A DNA stretch of 39,807 nt from Hyphomicrobiales bacterium (GCA_900468805.1 UEIF01000051.1:1-39807), one strand, 5' to 3'. Positions 23,661 to 32,226 are shown, numbered from the stretch's first letter. The notes: generated by a model not told the origin, from the letters alone. Translations and numbers: made by a program.

Positions 23661-24848
23661 ATGACGGAAACACATAATAAGAGCTGGCTGCGAGCCCACG
23701 GGCATACCGGCAGCAGGGTCACATTCCTGGAACTCTTCTTCGATCTCGTTTTCGTCTTTTCCATCTCGCAGCTGTCACATGCCCTGTTTGCGCATTACAC
23801 GCTGCTGGGTGCCGCCGAAGCCGCATTGATGATGTTTGCCGTCTGGTGGGTGTGGATCTTCACCGCCTGGGCGACGAACTGGCTCGATCCGGAGCGCATG
23901 CCGGTACGATCAATGCTGATCGTGCTGATGCTGCTCGGCCTCGTGCTGTCGGCCTCCATTCCCGATGCCTTCGGCGAAAAGGGCCTGCTGTTTGCCTGCG
24001 CCTATGTGCTGATGCAGGTCGGCCGCTCGGCCTTCACCACCTATGCGATGCGGGCTTCCGGCCGTTCGGCGACGATCAATTTCGTGCGCATCACCACCTA
24101 TTTTGCCGTTGCCGGCATATTCTGGATATCAGGCGGTCTGCTGGAGCATGAGGCACGGCTGGTCTGCTGGGTAATCGCTCTCCTGATCGAATATTCCGGG
24201 CCGGCGCTCGGCTTTGCGGTGCCGGGCCTCGGCAAATCCAAAACGGAAGAGTGGGACGTTTCCGGCGCGCATATGGCGGAGCGATGCGCGCTCTTCATCA
24301 TCATCTGCCTTGGCGAGGCGATCCTCGTTTCCGGCCGCACTTTCTCCGAAATGGAATTCTCGGCCATGACCGGCGTGGTCTTCCTGATCGGCTTTATCGG
24401 CACGGTCGCCATGTGGTGGCTCTATTTCCGCTTCGGCCATGAGCGGGCGGCGCACCGTATCGAGCATGCCGATACGCCGGGGAGCCTTGCACGACTGGCC
24501 TTCACCTATGCCCATATCCCGATCCTTGCCGGTATCATCGTGCATGCCGTGGCGGTCGAATGGATGTTCGAGCATCCCCATGAGGCGGGCAATCTCGCCG
24601 TCGCCGCCTCCGTTCTCGGCGGCTCCGGCCTCTTCCTGATCGGCAATCTCTGGTTCAAGGGCGCCACCAGCGGCCGCCTGCCGCTCTCCCATCTCGCCGG
24701 CATCGTGATCCTCATCCTCTGCACATTCTTCGCGCCCTTCATGCAGGTCTATGTGATGGGCATTCTGGCGGCACTGGTGCTGATCATCGTTGCAGCCTGG
24801 GAATACAAATCGCTGACGCGCGGGCCGGCGGGGCCGGTGCTGCACTAA
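23661..24848 (+). CDS. LtrA-family low-temperature-requirement membrane protein
   Basis: This 395-residue protein has about ten or more hydrophobic segments and matches the LtrA family, first described in Listeria as needed for growth in the cold. Family segments are VTFLELFFDLVFVFSISQLS near the N-terminus, VWIFTAWATNWLDPERMP and ERCALFIIICLGEAILVSGR, in which charged residues lie within membrane helices. The biochemical function is not known. A GAGGGGGCAC stretch precedes the ATG. The last four bases overlap the end of the convergent marR gene. Confidence 0.9.
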   Translation: MTETHNKSWLRAHGHTGSRVTFLELFFDLVFVFSISQLSHALFAHYTLLGAAEAALMMFAVWWVWIFTAWATNWLDPERMPVRSMLIVLMLLGLVLSASIPDAFGEKGLLFACAYVLMQVGRSAFTTYAMRASGRSATINFVRITTYFAVAGIFWISGGLLEHEARLVCWVIALLIEYSGPALGFAVPGLGKSKTEEWDVSGAHMAERCALFIIICLGEAILVSGRTFSEMEFSAMTGVVFLIGFIGTVAMWWLYFRFGHERAAHRIEHADTPGSLARLAFTYAHIPILAGIIVHAVAVEWMFEHPHEAGNLAVAASVLGGSGLFLIGNLWFKGATSGRLPLSHLAGIVILILCTFFAPFMQVYVMGILAALVLIIVAAWEYKSLTRGPAGPVLH

Positions 24849-25312
24849 CCCTCGTCTCTCAAATCCTGCAGCAGCACACCGATGATGCGCTCCATCGAAT
24901 CAGCGGTTGCCATGCATTGCTCGATCGGCTCGGCCGAGAGCGTGCGCTCGATGAGCCCGGTCTGGATGGCCATGGCCTCCTCGGTCAGCTTGCGGCCCTC
25001 TGATGTCAGGTACAGGCGCAGCACGCGTTTGTCGCGCTCGTCGTCGCGGCGCACGATCAGGCCGCGCTTTTCCATCTGCGGCAGCAGCATGCTCATGTTC
25101 GAGCGGCCGACCAGCAGTTTGCGCGCTAGCTCCTGCTGCGAAATGCCTTCGAAGCGGTAGAGATTGACGAGAATATCGAGATGCGGCGGCTTGATATCGA
25201 GATCCGATAACGAGCGCGCCAGGGATTGTTGCATGAGCTGGCAGGCGCGAGCCACCGCGATCCAGCTGCGAAAACGCGGATGATCCCAGGGTAGGGATTG
25301 ATTTTTGTTCAT
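24845..25312 (-). CDS. MarR-family transcriptional regulator
   Basis: This 155-residue protein has a winged helix between N- and C-terminal dimerisation helices. The recognition region is GISQQELARKLLVGRSNMSM, followed by LPQMEKRGLIVRRDDERDKR (the wing with the conserved DxRxxR-like pattern) and LRLYLTSEGRKLTEEAM. MarR proteins are usually repressors relieved by small phenolic ligands or oxidants and bind palindromes in the divergent promoter. Such a palindrome lies just 14 bases upstream. The likely targets are this gene itself and the divergent hydrolase and PPOX genes. Confidence 0.9.
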   Translation of the reverse strand: MNKNQSLPWDHPRFRSWIAVARACQLMQQSLARSLSDLDIKPPHLDILVNLYRFEGISQQELARKLLVGRSNMSMLLPQMEKRGLIVRRDDERDKRVLRLYLTSEGRKLTEEAMAIQTGLIERTLSAEPIEQCMATADSMERIIGVLLQDLRDEG

Positions 25313-25325
25313 CGTTGTACTTTAT

Positions 25326-25341
25326 TGTTCAGTATTGAACA
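25326..25341. promoter_or_regulatory. Palindromic operator between marR and the hydrolase gene
   Basis: TGTTCA-GTAT-TGAACA is a perfect 6-4-6 inverted repeat in the 45-base divergent gap, 13 bases from the marR start and 16 from the hydrolase start. Location and symmetry fit a MarR dimer site that would control both directions. Confidence 0.65.
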
Positions 25342-25357
25342 TTATCGGAATCCCATC

Positions 25358-26308
25358 ATGGCAAACTTTGCGCTTGAGGTCACCCGCCTCGGATTTTCGC
25401 TCATGCAATCCGTTTCGCCGCGTCTGGCGGGCGAGGCCGCCTTCCGGCTCTTCTGCCGCACGCCGTCTGCCAGACCCAAGGGCGAGAAGGCGAAGGCGGC
25501 GCATGCAGCGGGTATTGCCAAGCTCGCAGGCGCCGAGCGCTTCCTGCTGCCCGTCGATGGCAGGCGCGCTCATGCCTATAGGCTGAACGGCGGGGCGCTC
25601 GGGCGGCGCAAGCGCTATCTCGTCACGCATGGCTGGGGCTCCGGCATGGCCTATATGGCAGATCTCCTGACGATGCTGGCGGATACCGGCGCGGAGGTAA
25701 TCGCGCTCGACTTTCCGGGCCACGGCCGCGCCGGCGGGCGCTTCCTGCATATGGGGCTGGCCGTAAAGGCGATTGCGGCGGCGCAAGCCCGCTTCGGTCG
25801 CTTCGATGCCGTGATCGGCCATTCCTTCGGCGGTGCGGCACTGATGGTTTCGGCCTCCGGCATGCTTCCTGATGTAAAGGCCGTTTCGGCCGAGCGCATG
25901 GTGCTGATCGGTTCGCCGAGCGAAATGCACTGGCTGTTTACCGATTTCGGCCGGATGCTGCGGCTGAAGCCGGCGGCTCAGGCCGCACTCGAGGATGTCG
26001 TGCAGCGCGTCACCGGCCGGAGACTGGAGGAGTTCGACGCGGGAAAGACTGCCGCAGGCATCGGCAAGCCGGTACTGGTCATTCATGCCGAGGACGACAA
26101 GGAAGTCAGTGCCGCCCATGCGCGGCGTTATGCGGCTTCCGGCGGGCATGTGCGCCTGTCCTGGGCCAACGGCTTCGGCCACCGGCGCATCATGTCGGCC
26201 GCCCCTGTTCTTGGCGAGGTGGCGGCGTTTCTGGCGGAGGAAAACATCAAGAAACCTGCTGAGATCATTCCGATTTTTGAGCTTCCGGCGCGCCGCGCAT
26301 CGGTGTAG
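25358..26308 (+). CDS. Alpha/beta hydrolase
   Basis: This 316-residue alpha/beta hydrolase has the nucleophile elbow VIGHSFGGAA (Ser156), the oxyanion segment THGWGSG near 90, the acid in HAEDDKEV (Asp246 or Asp247) and His275 in GFGHRR, so the catalytic triad appears complete. The N-terminal 40 residues look partly hydrophobic but not like a clear signal peptide. The substrate is unknown; esterases of this type are often controlled by the divergent MarR protein. The frame continues upstream of 25358 through the operator, which is unlikely to be coding. PPOX follows after 48 bases. Confidence 0.85.
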   Translation: MANFALEVTRLGFSLMQSVSPRLAGEAAFRLFCRTPSARPKGEKAKAAHAAGIAKLAGAERFLLPVDGRRAHAYRLNGGALGRRKRYLVTHGWGSGMAYMADLLTMLADTGAEVIALDFPGHGRAGGRFLHMGLAVKAIAAAQARFGRFDAVIGHSFGGAALMVSASGMLPDVKAVSAERMVLIGSPSEMHWLFTDFGRMLRLKPAAQAALEDVVQRVTGRRLEEFDAGKTAAGIGKPVLVIHAEDDKEVSAAHARRYAASGGHVRLSWANGFGHRRIMSAAPVLGEVAAFLAEENIKKPAEIIPIFELPARRASV

Positions 26309-26356
26309 CGTCCGGCCGGTCGCAGGGCAGGCGGCCGGCACCATGGCGGGACACAG

Positions 26357-26968
26357 ATGAAGATCATCAGCACTATCGACGAGCTCAACGAAATCTACGG
26401 CGCGGGACTGTCGCAGGCCTCCGTCGACAAGGTGACGAAGGTGCTGACGCCGCTCTATCGTGGAATGATCGAGATCTCGCCCTTCGTGGCGCTTGCGACC
26501 GTCGGCCCTGATGGCCTCGACTGCTCGCCACGCGGCGATCTCGGCGGCGTGGTGCGCATCATCGACGATACGACGCTGCATCTTCCCGACTGGCGCGGCA
26601 ACAACCGTGTCGATTCGCTCTCCAACATCGTGCGCGATCCGCGCCTTTCGCTGATGTTCCTTATTCCGGGCTCCAATACGGTGATGCGCATCAATGGCCG
26701 CGGCGTCGTTTCCAACGACGAGGCGCTGCTTGCAAGTTTCGAGATGGACGGCAAGCATCCACGCACCGTCATCGTCATCAGCATCGTCGAGGTCTATTTC
26801 CAGTGCGCCCGTGCGGTGATGCGCGCCGAGCTGTGGAACACCGAGCATTTCGTCGACCCGGCGAACCTGCCGACGCCAGGCCAGATGCTGAAGGATGCGG
26901 TGGGTGATTTCGACCACGAGACCTATGATCGCGAATGGCCGGTGCGGGCTGCAAAGACGATGTGGTGA
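26357..26968 (+). CDS. FMN-dependent PPOX-class flavoprotein (MSMEG_1061/DR_2398-like)
   Basis: This 203-residue protein belongs to the pyridoxamine 5'-phosphate oxidase-like split-barrel flavoproteins. The segments DCSPRGDLGGVVRIIDD, LPDWRGNNRVDSLSNIVRDP and LMFLIPGSNTVMRINGRG are characteristic of the MSMEG_1061/DR_2398-type subgroup. The known members bind FMN, but their substrates are not established. It is probably the second gene of the MarR-controlled unit and might reduce or oxidise a product of the hydrolase. It has a GGCGGGACACAG stretch before the ATG rather than a classical ribosome-binding site. Confidence 0.88.
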   Translation: MKIISTIDELNEIYGAGLSQASVDKVTKVLTPLYRGMIEISPFVALATVGPDGLDCSPRGDLGGVVRIIDDTTLHLPDWRGNNRVDSLSNIVRDPRLSLMFLIPGSNTVMRINGRGVVSNDEALLASFEMDGKHPRTVIVISIVEVYFQCARAVMRAELWNTEHFVDPANLPTPGQMLKDAVGDFDHETYDREWPVRAAKTMW

Positions 26969-27300
26969 GGTGAGGGTGCATCACCCGGTGGTGATACGCG
27001 AGAGTCGGGCGCATCGTTTTCTTTCGGGATGACTGAGGACCCGCCCGAACCCCGCACCACAAGTGGGAGGGGCTTAAACTGCCGCGCCGGCGCGCAAGAA
27101 CCTTCAACGCTTCGGAAGGAGCAGGACGGTGCCGGAAGTTAGTCGCTCCCCTTGTGGGGAGGGTTTTTGACCAGGTTGATCCCTGGCAGAACGAACCAGG
27201 ATGAAAATTGATAAGTCGCACCGTCGGAGTGACGGCCTTCGCCAGAATATGAGCTATTCTCCACGGTGATGCGAGGCGACCGTATAGAGGAAGCGAAGCG
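26969..27300. other. Intergenic region with fragments of dispersed rhizobial repeats
   Basis: No gene is supported. TGAGGACCCGC (27034-27044) also occurs at 21095-21105 in another intergenic region and partly in the element before mobB (15705-15715). CTCCCC-TTGT-GGGGAG at 27147-27162 is a hairpin of the same style as the repeat ends near mobB and is followed by GGTTTTTG. The segment ACCAGGTTGATCCCTGGC and the later AACCAGG may be further repeat debris. Confidence 0.5.
27147..27169 (+). terminator. Hairpin with short T-run in the repeat region
   Basis: A 6-bp CTCCCC/GGGGAG stem with TTGT loop followed by GGTTTTT. It could terminate read-through from the PPOX gene 180 bases upstream, but it may just be repeat sequence. 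Confidence 0.4.
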
Positions 27301-27696
27301 ATGGAAAGCGTAAGAACGGGCGGCTGCGCATGCGGCGCGGTCCGCTACGAAGTCGAAGGCGAGCCCTATCAATCGGGGCTTTGCCACTGCACCAAGTGCC
27401 GGAAGCTCACCGGCTCGATCTTCTCGGCGACTGCGAACTGGCGGCGCTTGAAGTTCAAGATGGATGGCGAGATCAGCACCTACGACAAGCGATCCTTCTG
27501 CCCGATCTGCGGTTCGCGGCTGTTTTTCATGTTCGACGACGGCGTGGAAGTCTTTGTTGGAACCCTGGATGCGGCGCCTGATAATATCAGGCCCATGGTC
27601 GAGGTCTGGACTGTCAGACGCGAGCCCTGGCTGCCCGCTGTACCGGGTGTCCGGCTCTATGACGAGAACGAGCAGCAGGAGAATGGTTCTCAATAA
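27301..27696 (+). CDS. Gfa-type zinc protein (glutathione-dependent formaldehyde-activating family)
   Basis: This 131-residue protein holds the full zinc pattern of the family: Cys9 and Cys11 (GGCACGAVRYEV), Cys28, Cys30 and Cys33 (LCHCTKCRK), then Cys67 and Cys70 (FCPICGSRLF). The Gfa fold was named for proposed formation of S-hydroxymethylglutathione, but most members have unknown substrates. Here there is no neighbouring formaldehyde dehydrogenase. Its last seven bases overlap the end of the convergent ROK gene. Confidence 0.88.
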   Translation: MESVRTGGCACGAVRYEVEGEPYQSGLCHCTKCRKLTGSIFSATANWRRLKFKMDGEISTYDKRSFCPICGSRLFFMFDDGVEVFVGTLDAAPDNIRPMVEVWTVRREPWLPAVPGVRLYDENEQQENGSQ

Positions 27697-28844
27697 AAAG
27701 TCGATTTGAACGGAACGATTGCCGAGCCCATGGCGGCGGCGTCGCCTGAAATATCCGACACAATGAGCTTGGGGTGCGGGCGAGGCACGCCGTAGCGCGG
27801 GCGGCCGAAAAGTTCGGTGCGTTCGCTCAGCATCTGTGCCAGTCCCGGCGGCACCTGGCCGCCGAAGACGATTGCCTGCGGGTCGTAGATCGCCCAGATG
27901 GCGTTGATGAGACGGTTATAGGCGGGTGTGATCTCCTCGACCCATTCCACCACACCAGGCCATTTCGGATCGAAATTCCTGCGCAGGTAAGGGATCGACG
28001 GCACATCGACATTGTGGCGCTTGAGCTTCTCAAGGAGCAGCTGCAGGGCAGGGCGTCGGACCATCTCCTCGTCGTCATACATCCCTGAGAATTCGCCGGC
28101 ATTGCCGTTGCCGCCGGCCAAAAGTTCGCCGTCGTTGATCAGGCCGCCGCCGAAGCCGTAATTGAAGCTCAGATAGGCGAAGTGCTTGATGAAGCGGCCG
28201 GCGCCGAACATCGCCTCGGCGACAGCGCCGGCGCTGCCGCCGTTCAGGAGCCAGACGGGCTTTTTGAAGAGATCGCTCAGAAGCGGTCCTAGCTCGATCA
28301 GCGACCATTCATGCAGCGGCATCGAGGCATTGTATTTTGTCCCTGATATCAGAGCGCCCGCAATGCCGAAGCCGATGCCGAAGAAGGTCTCGTCATCGAG
28401 GCCGTTCAGCTGCTGCATTTCGGCAATGCGTTCTTGTACGCGATCCAGCGCCTGGTTCATGCCCAGCTCCCTCAGCGAGATGTCGCTTTCACCGAGCACA
28501 TTGCCTGACAGGTCCACCAGGCAAATGTCGACCACGTCGGAATTGACGGAAATACCGGCCGAATAGGCATGGAGTCCGTTGAGCCTGAGCATGGGGCTCG
28601 GCTGGCCGCGGCCGAGGCCGGGCTTGGGAGACCCCAGCGAAACGATACCGCGCTCGACGAGTTGGTCGATGATGCGATGGACCGATTGCTGTGTCAGATC
28701 CGTATGGCCGGTGATCTCGGATCGCGACAGGCCGGGGTTGCGCCAGATAAGCTTCAGCAGGCTGCGTTCATTCGCGGAGACGACGATTTCTTCTCCCGGA
28801 CGCCGGAACCGGGACGCAATCAACGGTTCGGGAAAATAAGCCAT
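27690..28844 (-). CDS. ROK-family transcriptional regulator, likely regulator of ugp
   Basis: This 384-residue protein has an N-terminal winged helix (about 25-75; ERSLLKLIWRNPGLSRSEIT and LTQQSVHRIIDQLVERGIVS) joined to a ROK sugar-kinase-like domain. In the latter, AGISVNSDVVDICLVDLSGN is the phosphate-1-like segment and FGIGFGIAGALI is visible. The Cys-x-Cys-Gly-x-x-Gly-Cys zinc motif expected after GELLAGGNGNAGEFSGM is absent: no Cys occurs there. It is divergent from ugpB, with candidate sites between them, so local control of ugp is likely. GAGG six bases before the ATG supports the start. Confidence 0.9.
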   Translation of the reverse strand: MAYFPEPLIASRFRRPGEEIVVSANERSLLKLIWRNPGLSRSEITGHTDLTQQSVHRIIDQLVERGIVSLGSPKPGLGRGQPSPMLRLNGLHAYSAGISVNSDVVDICLVDLSGNVLGESDISLRELGMNQALDRVQERIAEMQQLNGLDDETFFGIGFGIAGALISGTKYNASMPLHEWSLIELGPLLSDLFKKPVWLLNGGSAGAVAEAMFGAGRFIKHFAYLSFNYGFGGGLINDGELLAGGNGNAGEFSGMYDDEEMVRRPALQLLLEKLKRHNVDVPSIPYLRRNFDPKWPGVVEWVEEITPAYNRLINAIWAIYDPQAIVFGGQVPPGLAQMLSERTELFGRPRYGVPRPHPKLIVSDISGDAAAMGSAIVPFKSTFY

Positions 28845-28862
28845 GACGCACCTCGAATATAC

Positions 28863-28971
28863 TACAAAAGTGTAACTGCAACATATATGGCAACCGCAGG
28901 TGCCTGCATAACGGGGTTTATGCTCTCAATCAAGTCGAACTACGTCATCGATTTGTTACACACAAAGTGTA
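28863..28971. promoter_or_regulatory. Paired candidate operators between ROK and ugpB genes
   Basis: Two similar sites share AAAGTGTA in the same orientation: TACA-AAAG-TGTA at 28863-28874 and TACAC-ACAAA-GTGTA at 28957-28971. Each is an inverted repeat. The shared octamers start 97 bases apart, one near the ROK start and one about 65 bases before ugpB. This fits a dimer or looping repressor that serves both promoters, but binding is inferred. Confidence 0.45.
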
Positions 28972-29034
28972 CTAACCCGGCCGTTCACGATCCGGACGCT
29001 GATCCGGCGGGTCTCAAATTCAGGCGAGGGCAAA

Positions 29035-30345
29035 ATGAAGATTTCCATTCTGGTGGCTGCGGCCGCCCTGATGACGGCTGCGTGTTCTTCTGCGCAGGCT
29101 GCCAATTTCGAATTCTGGTACGGCAATACGGGAAGCGTCGAAAAGGCGATCCTGGCGCAATGCGAAGCCTTCAATGCGTCGCAATCTGCCAATCATGTCA
29201 CCTGCGTCGGGCAGGGAAGCTATGAAGTGTCCATGCAGAAGGCGATTGCCGCCTATCGCTCGAACAAGCATCCGGTGCTGATCCAGTTCTTCGATGCCGG
29301 CACGCTCGACCTGCTTTTGTCGGATGCCGTCGTGCCGGTTCAGGACGTGCTGCCCGATGTCAACTGGAACAGCTACATCAAGGGCGCTCGCTCCTATTAC
29401 GAAACCTCCGGCGGCAAGCTCTATTCGCAGCCCTATAATGCCTCGACGCTGCTCTTCTACGTCAACAAGACGGAGCTCGAAAAGGCCGGCGTCACCGAGA
29501 TGCCGAAGACCTGGGAAGACATTATCGAAGCTGCGCGCAAGCTGAAGGCATCAGGCCATGAGTGCCCCTACGTCACCAATGGCGAGCCCTGGTCGATGTT
29601 CGAACAGTTTTCAGCCCGTCACGGCCTGCCGATCGCTTCGCAGCATAATGGTTATGACGGCTTGAACGCCGAATATGTCTTCAACACCACCTTCGTCGCC
29701 AAGCACCTGCAGAACCTCGTCGACTGGCGCAAGGAAGGTCTCGTGAAGATCGCCAGCGACACCAAGGCCGGCAATTACACGGCCGCTTTCAATTCCGGCG
29801 AATGCGCGATGATGGAGAATTCCTCCGGCTCCTACACGGACTCGTCCAAGGCCTTCGACGGAAAGTACGAACTCTCCGTCAGCCTGACGCCGATGTACAA
29901 GGGCTATGAGCGCCACAACACCTTCGTCGGCGGCGCCTCCATCTACATCATGAAGGGCCACGAGCAGGCCGAGATCGACGGCGCCAAGGCCTTTCTCGAT
30001 TTCCTGCGCAAGCCCGAACAGCAGATGTTCATGACGGCTTCCACCGGCTACGTGCCCGTCACCAATGATGTGCTCGATGCGATCGCCAAGAGCGGTGACG
30101 CCGGTTCGCGCAAATATGCGACAGCAGCCGTCGGCATCGAATCGATGAACGAGCCCGGCACGCCCGATACGCGCGGCATCCGCCTCGGTTTTTACGTGCA
30201 GTTCCGCTCGGTGCTGCTGGAAGAAACCCAGAAGGCATTTGCAGGCACGCAGACCATGCAGGTGTCGCTCGATAACGCCAAGAAGCGTGGCGACGAACTG
30301 CTGCGCCGCTTCGAGCAGACCTACAAGACGGCAAAGCTGCCCTGA
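29035..30345 (+). CDS. ugpB: sn-Glycerol-3-phosphate ABC transporter, periplasmic binding protein
   Basis: This 436-residue protein resembles UgpB, which binds glycerol-3-phosphate and glycerophosphodiesters. A signal peptide of about 22 residues ends at AQA. The mature start FEFWYGNTGSVEKAI, the segment YEVSMQKAIAAYRSNKHPVL and the later LYSQPYNASTLLFYVNKTEL correspond to UgpB ligand-side regions; KDFLRKPEQQ-like segment FLDFLRKPEQQMFMTASTGY is also typical. Two permeases, an ATPase and two glycerophosphodiesterases follow in order. The ATG has GAGGGC just before it. The substrate is inferred from family and neighbours; a different polyol phosphate or sugar is possible. Confidence 0.9.
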   Translation: MKISILVAAAALMTAACSSAQAANFEFWYGNTGSVEKAILAQCEAFNASQSANHVTCVGQGSYEVSMQKAIAAYRSNKHPVLIQFFDAGTLDLLLSDAVVPVQDVLPDVNWNSYIKGARSYYETSGGKLYSQPYNASTLLFYVNKTELEKAGVTEMPKTWEDIIEAARKLKASGHECPYVTNGEPWSMFEQFSARHGLPIASQHNGYDGLNAEYVFNTTFVAKHLQNLVDWRKEGLVKIASDTKAGNYTAAFNSGECAMMENSSGSYTDSSKAFDGKYELSVSLTPMYKGYERHNTFVGGASIYIMKGHEQAEIDGAKAFLDFLRKPEQQMFMTASTGYVPVTNDVLDAIAKSGDAGSRKYATAAVGIESMNEPGTPDTRGIRLGFYVQFRSVLLEETQKAFAGTQTMQVSLDNAKKRGDELLRRFEQTYKTAKLP

Positions 30346-30407
30346 TCCATCTCCGGTGCGGCGCTTCCCCGTCGTCGCACCGGCTTTTCTCGAAATGGAC
30401 ATGCGTG

Positions 30408-31298
30408 ATGTCGTCGGAATCTTCGCTTTTCAGCCATCGCTGGCTGCCGCTTTTATTGGCCGCACCCTTGCTGCTGCTGATCCTCGTCTTCTTCTATGCG
30501 CCGATCGTCCAGGCGTTCTATTGGTCGTTCTTTCTTGAAAGACCCTTCGGCGGCGGGTCGGAATTCGTCGGTTGGGATAATTTCCGCCGCGTGCTTGCCG
30601 ATCCGGAATTCTGGAATGCCGGCTGGCGCACCGTCGTCTTCATGGTGGTCGCCTCGTCGCTCGCGGTCGCTCTGCCGCTGATCCTGGCGGTGGCAGCGGA
30701 CCGGAAGATTCGCCTGTCGATGACGGCCCGCAACGTGCTCGTCTGGCCGAAGGGGGTGGCGGGTGCCTCGATCGGCGTCGTCTTCGCCTTCGTCTTCAAC
30801 CCGTTCGTCGGCATTCTGGCGCCGATCAACCATTTCTTCCCGGGCGCATGGGCACCGGGGCTCGATGGCACTGACGCTTTCATCACACTCATCGTCGCGC
30901 ATGTCTGGAGCGGCATTCCCTTCAATTTCGTTATCCTCCTCGCCGGGCTGCAGTCCATTCCGCGCACGATGTATCAGGCGGCCGCCATGGATGGCGCAGG
31001 ACCCTGGCGGCGCATCTTCGATGTGCAGCTGCCGCTGATCATGCCGCAGCTTTTCCTGACGCTGGTGCTGGAATTTACCGAAAGCGTCACCTCCGCCTTC
31101 GCGCTGATCGACACGATCACCAAGGGCGGACCGGGCGGGGCCACCAATCTGCTGGTCTACAAGATCTTTACCGATGGTTTCAGCGGTTACGATCTCTCGG
31201 GCGCCTCCACCCAGACGGCCATCCTGATGGTCTTCGTCGTCCTTCTCACCGCCGCGCAGTTCCTGCTTCTCGGCCGCAGCATCAATTACGAACGGTAA
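30408..31298 (+). CDS. ugpA: sn-Glycerol-3-phosphate ABC transporter, permease
   Basis: This 296-residue inner-membrane permease has about six hydrophobic segments and the coupling motif YQAAAMDGAGPWRRIFDVQL followed by PLIMP, typical of the MalF/UgpA group. The N-terminal segment WLPLLLAAPLLLLILVFFY is the first membrane helix. An ATG at 30401 is in a different frame; the ATG at 30408 gives the proper protein. It lies 62 bases after ugpB and 9 before ugpE, as one transcription unit. Confidence 0.9.
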   Translation: MSSESSLFSHRWLPLLLAAPLLLLILVFFYAPIVQAFYWSFFLERPFGGGSEFVGWDNFRRVLADPEFWNAGWRTVVFMVVASSLAVALPLILAVAADRKIRLSMTARNVLVWPKGVAGASIGVVFAFVFNPFVGILAPINHFFPGAWAPGLDGTDAFITLIVAHVWSGIPFNFVILLAGLQSIPRTMYQAAAMDGAGPWRRIFDVQLPLIMPQLFLTLVLEFTESVTSAFALIDTITKGGPGGATNLLVYKIFTDGFSGYDLSGASTQTAILMVFVVLLTAAQFLLLGRSINYER

Positions 31299-31307
31299 GG
31301 GCCAGCC

Positions 31308-32225
31308 ATGATCGAAAATGCTCGCTCGCTGAATTTCGCCGCCAGCGCCATTCTGCTCGTCGGTATCGTCTTCATTCTCGGGCCGCTCTACCTGACGCTC
31401 GCCAATGCCTCGCAACCTTACGAATTCCTGCTGCGCAACGGGCTTGCCTGGTATCCTGGCGACCATTTCATCGCCAATGTGACGCGTGTCTTTACCGAGA
31501 CGCGCATCCCGATCCAGATGCTGAACAGCATGCTGGTGGCGCTTTATGATGCCTTCTTCACCTGCGCGCTGTCCTTTCTCACGGCCTATGCGCTCGTCTG
31601 TTTCCGCATCCGTTGGGCCGGCATCGCCTTTGCGGCGATCCTCGCGACGATCATGCTGCCGATCGAGATCCGCGTCATCACCACCTATCAGGTGGCGGCC
31701 AATATCTTTTCGCCGCTGAATGCACTGCTGGATCTGACCGGCGCCAATGCGCTGATCGAAGGCCTGTTCGGCGTCCTTGTTCATCTGGAACTCAGCGTTC
31801 TCGACACGCATTTCGGCCTCGTGGCACCACTGGTTGCGCATGGAACTGGCACCTTCCTGTTCCGACAGTTCTTCCGCACGCTGCCGGCTGATCTCTTCAA
31901 GGCGGCGCGCATGGACGGGGCAGGGCCGATCCGCTTCCTCTTCCATATCCTGCTGCCGATCTCGCTTAGCAGCTTTGCCGCGCTCTTCGTGCTGACCTTT
32001 CTCAGCGGCTGGACGCAATATCTCTGGCCGCTGGTTGCGGCCTCCAAGCCAGAGATGACAACTGCCGTCGTCGGTCTGGCGCGGCTCGCACCCGACATGG
32101 AGGGCGAAATTCCAGACTTTCCGATGATCATGGCCGGTGTCGTGGTCGTCTCGATCATTCCCCTTGCGATGATTGCGCTCCTGCAGCGCTACCTCGTGCA
32201 AGGCCTCGTTCTTTCGGAGAAATGA
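31308..32225 (+). CDS. ugpE: sn-Glycerol-3-phosphate ABC transporter, permease
   Basis: This 305-residue permease is the partner of ugpA. It has about six hydrophobic segments and the coupling motif FKAARMDGAGPIRFLFHILL followed by PIS, characteristic of MalG/UgpE. The closing segment LLQRYLVQGLVLSEK is also a UgpE-like C-terminus, since GLV/T-xG-VK tails end most such permeases. It stops one base before the GTG of ugpC, so translation of the two is coupled. Confidence 0.9.
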   Translation: MIENARSLNFAASAILLVGIVFILGPLYLTLANASQPYEFLLRNGLAWYPGDHFIANVTRVFTETRIPIQMLNSMLVALYDAFFTCALSFLTAYALVCFRIRWAGIAFAAILATIMLPIEIRVITTYQVAANIFSPLNALLDLTGANALIEGLFGVLVHLELSVLDTHFGLVAPLVAHGTGTFLFRQFFRTLPADLFKAARMDGAGPIRFLFHILLPISLSSFAALFVLTFLSGWTQYLWPLVAASKPEMTTAVVGLARLAPDMEGEIPDFPMIMAGVVVVSIIPLAMIALLQRYLVQGLVLSEK

Positions 32226-32226
32226 C

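Noticed and set aside
25322..26917. 531-codon minus-strand frame opposite the hydrolase and PPOX genes
   Set aside because: Both plus-strand proteins have clear motifs, so the antisense frame is a high-GC artefact.
29035..29106. UgpB as a lipoprotein because of Cys in TAACSSAQA
   Set aside because: The residue at position -3 is Thr, not a lipobox Leu, and AQA-A gives a better standard signal-peptidase site.
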